A stretch of DNA of 13,250 nucleotides from Sphaerochaeta sp. Its GTDB lineage: Bacteria > Spirochaetota > Spirochaetia > Sphaerochaetales > Sphaerochaetaceae. Of this stretch, positions 1-5,650 are shown piece by piece. The translations under genes were made by a program, and so were the position numbers. A model generated the notes under the pieces. The model was not told the origin of the DNA. It saw only the letters and a list, made by a program, of their open reading frames with translations, and did no database searches. The stretch lies in NCBI GenBank assembly GCA_023228445.1, contig JALOBD010000054.1, positions 1-13,250 on the forward strand, written 5' to 3'. How positions within the stretch are numbered: the stretch's first letter is position 1; each line of letters opens with the position of its first letter.

Positions 1-1370
1 AGACGATTGGTCGCTTCCTCAAGCGAAATCTTTTGGCTGAGGAAATCCTGCAGTGTCCTGAACCAGTCATTGATTTGCTCAGGGGAGAAGAATCTCTCAA
101 TGATAAATGTAGTGATACCATTGTTGGCTTGCTCCAAGAAGCTATCGAGAGAATCATCACCCTTTGCCCCAATGACAATTGGTGCCAGCTCCTTGGACTC
201 TGCAGCAATCCGGCCGTTGTGCTCAGGAGTGGTGATGTACATCAAGAAATCAATGGCCTGATCAACCATGTTCTTGTCAACCGCACTCCTCGATACCGCC
301 AACTGGACGCCAGAGGCTCCTCCAATCATCCTCATCGGTGCGTTGTCATCCACATACTTTGATGTAGCACTCGTGATGCGGGGGACATAGAACGTTCCAA
401 CTTCGAAAGTCTTGAGAGGATCTGCTTCGAGAACCGGATACTCCCAGATGCCTTCCCACCACATGGCGGCCTGCCCACGGTTGAACAACCCAGTTGCAGG
501 AGCGGTGAGGAACCCTCTCTGGAAATAATCCTTCCACTCATCCAACAGCCTCAGGACTTCCCGGTGTTGTGGGGTGGCTGCACCCAAAATGCCAAATTTC
601 ACCGCCCGGGCAAACTCTTCAGTGCTTACGATCTCATTACCATCCAAGTCGATTTGTGGCAACAGGGGCTCGAAGAGGAATGAGAGGAACACCCGGTATG
701 CCCAAGAGGCCTTTGTGGTCGTAGACATATCAAAGAGGAAGGGGATGACATCCGTCTTATCCCTGATTGTCTTCAATACGTGCTTGAACTCTTCCCACTC
801 TTGCGGGGCTTCCAACCCTAATTCATTGAAGAGCGTCTTGTTGTAGTAGATCCCCGTTGCGACCAGTGAGATCGGCAGAGCCCAGAGTTCTCCTGTGCTC
901 GATAGCCTGGTGGAGATAATTTTCTCACCAAAGAGATCCATCCATCGTTTGTTGCCGGGAACATAGGGGTTGGGTTTTTCAAGATAGGGCCTCAAGTCAA
1001 CAAACCATTCGTTCTCCTTGAATCCTTCAAGCTCGGTCGCCTGAGCCATGACCAATTCTGGCAATGTCCCTGCAATCGACTGCGTTGTAATCCAGCTCAT
1101 GTATTCACTTGTATTGGAGTGGTCTCCCATGAAGTTGTAGAACTCGATCTCAACGTTCGGAAACAGTTTCTCGTAATCCCTTGCAATGTCGTCAAACGCC
1201 CTCAGTGGGGGAAGCGTCGAAATTGCCCGATCGATGCCTGGGGTGAAGCGTTCTGCATATACCCGCATCTTCTGGGGAGCTCCTACCGGACTCTCCTTGC
1301 TTCCAGCAGCAAAGACAGACGACATCAACAGTCCTGCGATCAGCAGGACAATCAAACATTTCTTTACCAT
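1..1370 (-). CDS. Sugar ABC transporter, family 1 extracellular solute-binding protein (3' end cut by window edge)
   Basis: This gene encodes the exported receptor of a carbohydrate ABC importer, which captures sugar outside the cytoplasmic membrane and delivers it to two permeases. 456 codons are visible and the frame is open throughout. Residues 1-21 form a signal peptide: MVKK, a hydrophobic run (CLIVLLIAGLLMSSVF), then a likely signal peptidase I site at VFA/AGSKE. Residues 174-186 (IYYNKTLFNELGL) and the following EAPQEWEEF are the typical family 1 binding-protein signature, and RGQAAMWWEGIWEY further on is another family hallmark. The last visible residues (ISLEEATNR) resemble the usual C-terminal helix, so only a few residues are probably missing. 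The start at 1370 has AGGAG seven bases upstream and puts the signal peptide at the N-terminus. An in-frame ATG at 1442 is the alternative. The gene lies 111 bases downstream of the isomerase gene on the same strand, so the two probably form one operon. The transported sugar cannot be read from the sequence. Confidence 0.9.
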   Translation of the reverse strand, partial: MVKKCLIVLLIAGLLMSSVFAAGSKESPVGAPQKMRVYAERFTPGIDRAISTLPPLRAFDDIARDYEKLFPNVEIEFYNFMGDHSNTSEYMSWITTQSIAGTLPELVMAQATELEGFKENEWFVDLRPYLEKPNPYVPGNKRWMDLFGEKIISTRLSSTGELWALPISLVATGIYYNKTLFNELGLEAPQEWEEFKHVLKTIRDKTDVIPFLFDMSTTTKASWAYRVFLSFLFEPLLPQIDLDGNEIVSTEEFARAVKFGILGAATPQHREVLRLLDEWKDYFQRGFLTAPATGLFNRGQAAMWWEGIWEYPVLEADPLKTFEVGTFYVPRITSATSKYVDDNAPMRMIGGASGVQLAVSRSAVDKNMVDQAIDFLMYITTPEHNGRIAAESKELAPIVIGAKGDDSLDSFLEQANNGITTFIIERFFSPEQINDWFRTLQDFLSQKISLEEATNR

Positions 1371-1452
1371 TGTGTTTCTCCTTTTATGTACAATGATTTT
1401 CATAGTGAAAGCTTCTTTGGCTACAACGCCATGTGTTTGCATCTCTTGGCGA

Positions 1453-1459
1453 CCTCCTT
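1453..1459 (-). promoter_or_regulatory. Strong Shine-Dalgarno sequence (AAGGAGG) ahead of an alternative start of the solute-binding protein
   Basis: AAGGAGG on the minus strand is followed after ten bases by an ATG at 1442-1440. That ATG is in frame with the solute-binding protein and would add 24 residues before MVKKCLIV. No stop codon intervenes. The annotated start at 1370 has its own AGGAG and gives a normal signal peptide, so I prefer it. The upstream site may start a longer precursor or load ribosomes into the gap after the isomerase gene. Confidence 0.4.
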
Positions 1460-1481
1460 CTCACACCGAATCAACGGCACA

Positions 1482-2972
1482 TCACACAACCCATTCAAAA
1501 TCTATCCCCAACACCTGGGCAATCTTCTGCAGCGTAGCTGCGTAGTGGCCAACACCCAAGGCGTAGTGATGCGTAGGCCCGGCTGCCATCCACCGTCTGA
1601 GGAACTGTCTGATATCAGGACCAAAGGATCCATGCGTATTGGTATTGCCCGTCGGTGGGATAGGGGCATCGATTGACTCCCCCTCAGCGACAATGAACTT
1701 GAGCATCCCTTGATGATTTGTAGAGACGCTGAGCATGGTGATCGGTCCCGTCTTCAACTTGAACTCGACGCTGGCCCCATCCCCAGGTTTGCCATGGTAC
1801 TTGGTAAGGCTACGCAGGACTGGTTTGCCATCCGCGATGTTGATGTGGTGTGGCCCATCATGACCGACCAGCACCGTGTTGTTATTGAAATCCACTGGAT
1901 GGAATTCAGCGAAGCTTCCCCCGATATCCAACCGGTCCATGATCATCATCCCCAAGCATGTCTTCAAGTCGAACTCCCCACACATGGGAAAGCCCTGGGC
2001 ACAGAGCAATGAGTTTCCTACGATGAAGTTGGTGACAAGCGTGCGAACATCAGTGCCCTCCTCTCCTTCGTAATAGTAGGCAAGGCCATCAAGTTGCTTC
2101 TCATCAACAAACCGCTCCAGCGCAACGGCAACTTTGGCTGCTGTGTAGAGGTGTTCATCGGTGAGACGGGTGGTCACCGGATCGCTCACCGGGTCGGGAG
2201 TATCAAAGAACTGCAGGATCTCCTCACTCTTCTCTTTCACTTCCTCTTCAGTCACTTTGCGGAAGTGCACCATCACATCGTCGGGCTCCGTCATGACGAC
2301 ATGGCAACCGAGGGTGCGGGTAAGCAGGGCGGGATTGACATGCATATCGTACATCGCCTCAAGCACGTGTCCCATCAGTCCAAAGCGCGCCCGCTTCAAG
2401 TCATGCAGCACCTTGGCAATGCTGCACCACTCTGCAATCTCCTCGTCGGCGACAGGATCATCGTAGAGTGTCCCGATGATCATCGGAGGTACAGATTTGC
2501 CCATCTGTACTGCAACGCCGGCAAACTCAGGCAGCGAGCAGATATCATCGTTCTCCAGCTGAATGCGGATCTCACCATTCTCATAGTCCATCGCCTGAAG
2601 CGGCTGCAAGGCGACCAAGACTATTGGTATATCAAGGGTACGGATGATGGGCGCCCAGGTTGCACTGGTCGCATAGGTGAGCATATCAACGAACAGCAGA
2701 TCAAGAGGGGTCCGCTTCATCGCATCCAATGCTTCGTATGTGGATTGCGAATTATCAATGAACCCAAAGTCGTGAATGGTAACCTTGTGAGTGGATACCT
2801 TGTCCATAAAGACTTGTTTCTTTTCGATGAGCGTCTCTTTCAGTCCGGGAAATTGATCCCAATAGACATGATGACCAACCCCCACAACCCCAACATCAGC
2901 GTGAAGCGGCTTCCGTCTCTTCATGCGAAATCCAGTCCCCTTCTCCAACGCTCCATCGCTCATACGACTCAT
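1482..2972 (-). CDS. L-arabinose isomerase-like / L-fucose isomerase-fold sugar isomerase, substrate unknown
   Basis: The gene encodes a 496-residue cytoplasmic aldose-ketose isomerase of the AraA-like (COG2160) group. The C-terminal half carries the expected metal and catalytic positions: E333 in CGEFD, E356 in GGSFAEF, H371 in VGHDGPHH and His468/469 in GPTHHYALGVGH. Their spacing (23, 15 and 97 residues) is close to that of the E. coli AraA set E306, E333, H350 and H450. The N-terminal half (ADVGVVGVGHHVYWDQFPGL) has the usual Rossmann-like opening. The protein is clearly diverged from true AraA, so the sugar should be treated as unknown. I start it at 2972 because GAGAGGG lies five bases upstream; the longer frame opening at 3026 would begin inside the -10 box. 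An internal ATG at 2918, just before KRRKPLHADVG, is possible but lacks a well-spaced ribosome site. It is the first gene of an operon with the solute-binding protein and is divergent from the chimeric regulator. Confidence 0.85.
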   Translation of the reverse strand: MSRMSDGALEKGTGFRMKRRKPLHADVGVVGVGHHVYWDQFPGLKETLIEKKQVFMDKVSTHKVTIHDFGFIDNSQSTYEALDAMKRTPLDLLFVDMLTYATSATWAPIIRTLDIPIVLVALQPLQAMDYENGEIRIQLENDDICSLPEFAGVAVQMGKSVPPMIIGTLYDDPVADEEIAEWCSIAKVLHDLKRARFGLMGHVLEAMYDMHVNPALLTRTLGCHVVMTEPDDVMVHFRKVTEEEVKEKSEEILQFFDTPDPVSDPVTTRLTDEHLYTAAKVAVALERFVDEKQLDGLAYYYEGEEGTDVRTLVTNFIVGNSLLCAQGFPMCGEFDLKTCLGMMIMDRLDIGGSFAEFHPVDFNNNTVLVGHDGPHHINIADGKPVLRSLTKYHGKPGDGASVEFKLKTGPITMLSVSTNHQGMLKFIVAEGESIDAPIPPTGNTNTHGSFGPDIRQFLRRWMAAGPTHHYALGVGHYAATLQKIAQVLGIDFEWVV

Positions 2973-3025
2973 AGATACCCTCTCAACATAGTAATTACAC
3001 TCAAACAAAAAGGAACGATGTCTCA

Positions 3026-3054
3026 ATTATACGAGCTAATCTGTGCAACGTCAA
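3026..3054 (-). promoter_or_regulatory. Sigma-70-type promoter of the isomerase / solute-binding protein operon
   Basis: On the minus strand, -35 TTGACG (3054-3049) and -10 TATAAT (3031-3026) are separated by exactly 17 bases. The predicted transcription start is near 3019, giving a leader of about 47 bases to the ATG at 2972. This near-consensus promoter also rules out a translation start at 3026 for the isomerase. A strong basal promoter implies that control is mainly by repression. Confidence 0.8.
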
Positions 3055-3088
3055 ACCAAATGAGGGTATTTTCGTGTGCATAAAATTG

Positions 3089-3106
3089 ATAGTAATAATT
3101 TGCTAT
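3089..3106. promoter_or_regulatory. Candidate operator dyad in the divergent spacer
   Basis: The 18-base element ATAGTAATAATTTGCTAT is an inverted repeat with arms ATAGnAA and TTnCTAT. It is centred about 78 bases upstream of the predicted isomerase transcription start. One half-site recurs at 2988-2994 (ATAGTAA, inside the isomerase leader) and the other at 3202-3208 (TTGCTAT, overlapping the regulator -10 box). A role as binding site for the adjacent DeoR-type regulator is inference; the spacer is AT-rich, so short matches can arise by chance. Confidence 0.4.
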
Positions 3107-3202
3107 TCACTTATATATTAATGAGTTGTACTATAATAATATTTCATATTTCGCTTTTATTAAGATTTTATTTACTTTTCTATTCTCTTATCATCCAACA
3201 TT

Positions 3203-3211
3203 TGCTATACT
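3203..3211 (+). promoter_or_regulatory. Extended -10 promoter of the chimeric regulator, predicting a leaderless mRNA
   Basis: TGCTATACT is a good extended -10 element (TGn plus TATACT at 3206-3211). No recognisable -35 box lies at the proper distance, which is acceptable for extended -10 promoters. Transcription would start about seven bases past the element, at or next to the A of the ATG at 3218. No purine-rich Shine-Dalgarno sequence precedes that ATG, which fits a leaderless transcript. Confidence 0.5.
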
Positions 3212-3217
3212 GTGCAT

Positions 3218-5113
3218 ATGGAAAAAGACGATCGAATCAAGAGTATTCTTGCCTATCTGCACCAAGGAAATTCAGCAACGTACGCAGAGCTTGCTTCAAA
3301 GCTAAAAATCAATCGGGAAACGGTACGCAGGGATGTTGAGTACCTGACACGCCAAAGAGTGCTCTCCCGGGAAAACCGAAAAATTTTCCTCAATGAAAAC
3401 AGCACTGCACGATCGTTCCTGCTGGCCAATGGGATCCTCTCTCGGGATGAGCGTGCCAAATCAATTCTCAAGATGCTCGCCCAAAAGCAAACGATGCGCA
3501 TCACCCAGCTGGCTAAAATCTTCAACGTCTCTTCCACCACAATTCGTGCTGATTTGAAACGGCTTGATGAGCAAGGACTGCTGCTCCTTCACCATGGGTA
3601 CGTTACCACTGTCGAAATGGATACCCAGCATCCCCACACCTGGGATGATGAAACAATCCGAAGATTTGAGCTGGTGGCAAAGCGTTGTGCTTCTCACATT
3701 GGGCCCAATGAGACAATTTTCTTGGATGACAGTCCCTGCAGCCTCGCCATTGCAGGTATTCTGCAAACGTACACAGACCTCCAAGTTGTGACTACCTCAT
3801 TTCACAGCGCAACGCTCTTGGCAGGCACACCTGTCCAAGTTTTGTTGCTCGATAGCCCGGCATCATGTAAAAAGCCTCTCTCGAGATTGCTCAAGACGGC
3901 TAGTTTTATACAAGAAATGCAGATCTCCAAAGCCTTCCTGAGCCTAGACGCCTATGACTCTGGAGATTTCGTCTCCCTGCATGACCCAGCGCTTGCTGCC
4001 ATCCTCGGCCCCTTCACCAAGGCTGGTGTGAAATTGATCTTCTCTCTTGATTCATCGAAATTGGGTACCGCGCCCAGCCACGATCGCCAGGTTGACCTGA
4101 GGACTATCACAAAGAATCTCATCGAGATCGTCATCAACGAAGTGCCGGATGAGGAGATTGTCAAGGAGAACGTCTCCTACAACTATCCGATCACCTATTG
4201 CGGGCCCGACCATGTGTTGCACCTTGGCCTGCGGGGAACAAAAAAGATTGGATTTTCCTTCTACCCAGGCAACGCCGAATTCAGAAACAAAGTGGCAGAA
4301 TCCATTGAGCAAGCCTGTAAGCACCACCATGAATTCAGCTTGGACATCAGGAGCAACTCAGGCAACTATGAGTCTATCATCGACAACATCCAGTTGCTCA
4401 TCCAGGATGGGATCGATCTTTTGATCGATTACTCCAGCAACTTTGACGTCGGTGAGCTCATCGTGAGAAAACTGAACAACTCAAAGATTAACATACCGGT
4501 CATCATGGTCGACCTGCCGGTGCAGAACTCATACTACTATGGGGCTGACAACGTGGAGGCGGGACAAATCGCCGGAGACCATGCAGCCCGTTTCGTACTC
4601 AGTCAATGGGACGGGAGAATCGATTCCATCATTTTATTGGACAAGTCGATTTCAGGGTGGGGTTGCCAACAGCGCCTGCTCGGCAGTCTTGACAGTCTTC
4701 GCACCAAGATTGACTTCTCTTCTGAAATTATTGAGCGTTTGGAGTGTTCCTCAAGCTATGAGGCGTACAAACCTAAATTGATCAGGCGTCTGGAGTCCTT
4801 GGAAGAGGAAGATACGTGCCTTGTCATGTCTTTTGGCGAAGATACCACCATCGATACCTACGACCTGATCAAAGAGTACGCCAGGACCAAAAGGATCGTC
4901 ATGGTTGGACAGAACTATACGGAGAAGCTCAAACAGCTGATGGAGGATGAGCACTCCCCACTCATCGGGTGCGTGACGTATGGCCAAGATACGTACGGCA
5001 GTGAAATCATTGAAATAGCCACACAGATACTCTCTTCCAAGGGAGCGGATTTTGTCCATTACGCCGAGCATGAATGGATTCCAAACAAGTCCTATCAATC
5101 TGTTTGGCAGTAA
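3218..5113 (+). CDS. Chimeric transcriptional regulator: tandem DeoR-type HTH, DeoR sensor domain and periplasmic-binding-protein-like domain
   Basis: This 631-residue protein probably controls the divergent isomerase/transporter operon in response to a sugar. Four modules are visible. Residues about 4-58 form a first DeoR-type winged helix (AELASKLKINRETVRRDVEYL). Residues about 77-130 form a second one (ITQLAKIFNVSSTTIRADLKRL followed by a wing), which looks like an internal duplication. Residues about 150-308 match the DeoR C-terminal sensor fold (IGPNETIFLD, LQVVTTS, SLDSSKLG). Residues about 338-625 resemble a type 1 periplasmic binding domain of the sugar-binding/LacI class (KKIGFSFYPGNAEF, LLIQDGIDLLIDY, IPVIMVDLP, YYYGADNVEAGQIAG). 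Ordinary DeoR regulators have about 250 residues and one winged helix. The usual DxGTTT phosphosugar motif reads DDSPCS (170-175), so the middle domain may have lost ligand binding. There is no signal peptide or membrane segment, so it acts in the cytoplasm. The start could also be the GTG at 3212; ATG 3218 is preferred from the promoter position. Confidence 0.85.
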   Translation: MEKDDRIKSILAYLHQGNSATYAELASKLKINRETVRRDVEYLTRQRVLSRENRKIFLNENSTARSFLLANGILSRDERAKSILKMLAQKQTMRITQLAKIFNVSSTTIRADLKRLDEQGLLLLHHGYVTTVEMDTQHPHTWDDETIRRFELVAKRCASHIGPNETIFLDDSPCSLAIAGILQTYTDLQVVTTSFHSATLLAGTPVQVLLLDSPASCKKPLSRLLKTASFIQEMQISKAFLSLDAYDSGDFVSLHDPALAAILGPFTKAGVKLIFSLDSSKLGTAPSHDRQVDLRTITKNLIEIVINEVPDEEIVKENVSYNYPITYCGPDHVLHLGLRGTKKIGFSFYPGNAEFRNKVAESIEQACKHHHEFSLDIRSNSGNYESIIDNIQLLIQDGIDLLIDYSSNFDVGELIVRKLNNSKINIPVIMVDLPVQNSYYYGADNVEAGQIAGDHAARFVLSQWDGRIDSIILLDKSISGWGCQQRLLGSLDSLRTKIDFSSEIIERLECSSSYEAYKPKLIRRLESLEEEDTCLVMSFGEDTTIDTYDLIKEYARTKRIVMVGQNYTEKLKQLMEDEHSPLIGCVTYGQDTYGSEIIEIATQILSSKGADFVHYAEHEWIPNKSYQSVWQ

Positions 5114-5122
5114 CTTTCGAGA

Positions 5123-5548
5123 TTACACCACCACCCCCTTCTTGAGGATGATGTTGGCATAGAGGCTCGTCTCGCCGGTGGCGATGATGGCGTACGCCTT
5201 GCGGCTGCGCTCGTAGAAGGCAAAGCGCTCGATCATCTCAAAGCCTTTGAAGCCCTCGTCCCCTGCCGTGGCAATCCTCTCGTAGGATGCCCAGATCGGG
5301 GTCTCGACATGGTCACCACCCACCTTCTCCATCAAGAAGGCGTTCGGCGCGTAGGTGTCGAGCGGAAAAAGGGTCAAGAGCGCCTCCAAGATCGCCTCGA
5401 TGCCGTGCCCGTCGAGGCGGATGACCCGCTCGTTCATGCTCGCGGCGGGGAAGTTGCCGTCGCCGATGACGATCTCGTCGCCGTGGCCCATCTCCATGAT
5501 GACTTTCAACAACTCGGGGCTGAGGATCGAAGGAATATTCTTGAGCAT
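5123..5548 (-). CDS. fucU: L-fucose mutarotase, RbsD/FucU family
   Basis: The gene encodes a 141-residue cytoplasmic enzyme that interconverts the alpha and beta anomers of L-fucose (and often related sugars), supplying the form used by fucose isomerase. The family signature GHGDEIVIGDGNFPA is at residues 21-35, including the conserved His22 and the following acidic residues, and the C-terminus has the expected FYERSRKAYAIIATGE...LYANIILKKG. The length matches E. coli FucU (about 140). The start at 5548 is preceded by GGAGAAGG. The gene is divergent from fucI across a 102-base spacer with a LacI-type operator, so the two are probably co-regulated. Its stop codon faces the stop of the chimeric regulator with only nine bases between, and I see no terminator there. 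I could not identify a convincing promoter for it on the minus strand. Confidence 0.93.
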   Translation of the reverse strand: MLKNIPSILSPELLKVIMEMGHGDEIVIGDGNFPAASMNERVIRLDGHGIEAILEALLTLFPLDTYAPNAFLMEKVGGDHVETPIWASYERIATAGDEGFKGFEMIERFAFYERSRKAYAIIATGETSLYANIILKKGVVV

Positions 5549-5570
5549 GGCCTTCTCCTTGTTTTTTCGA

Positions 5571-5599
5571 TTGCAAAGCGGGCTCCCCTGTGCAATACT
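5571..5599 (+). promoter_or_regulatory. Promoter of fucI
   Basis: -35 TTGCAA (5571-5576) and an extended -10 TGC-AATACT (hexamer 5594-5599) are separated by 17 bases. Transcription would begin near 5606, immediately upstream of the LacI-type operator, leaving a leader of about 45 bases before fucI. Confidence 0.6.
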
Positions 5600-5608
5600 A
5601 AGGGTGAT

Positions 5609-5622
5609 TGTAAACGATTACA
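5609..5622. promoter_or_regulatory. LacI-family operator between fucU and fucI
   Basis: TGTAAACGATTACA fits the general LacI/CcpA-family pattern TGnAAnCGnTTnCA at every specified position. It is a 14-base palindrome around a central CG with a single mismatched pair. It sits just downstream of the predicted fucI transcription start, where a bound repressor would block initiation or elongation, and it could serve fucU as well. No LacI-family gene is present in the window, so the regulator must lie elsewhere. A sugar-specific repressor and a general catabolite regulator are both possible. Confidence 0.7.
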
Positions 5623-5650
5623 TTGAACATCATATACCAAGGGGGACGAT

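Noticed and set aside
1395..1412. Small inverted repeat TTTCA-TAG-TGAAA in the gap before the solute-binding protein gene
   Set aside because: The five-base arms have low GC and no T-tract follows on the transcribed strand; this is too weak to call an attenuator or processing site.
2973..3026. Eighteen-residue N-terminal extension of the AraA-like isomerase
   Set aside because: Its first codon would lie inside the -10 hexamer at 3026-3031, upstream of the predicted transcription start.
2094..3083. Long plus-strand open frame (329 codons) antisense to the isomerase
   Set aside because: It lies entirely opposite the isomerase and its promoter, has no family-like motif or ribosome site, and has the composition expected of a complementary-strand shadow.
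3132..3137. TATAAT in the divergent spacer as a regulator promoter
   Set aside because: No acceptable -35 box lies 16-18 bases upstream, and the leader would still lack a ribosome site; the extended -10 at 3203-3211 explains the start better.
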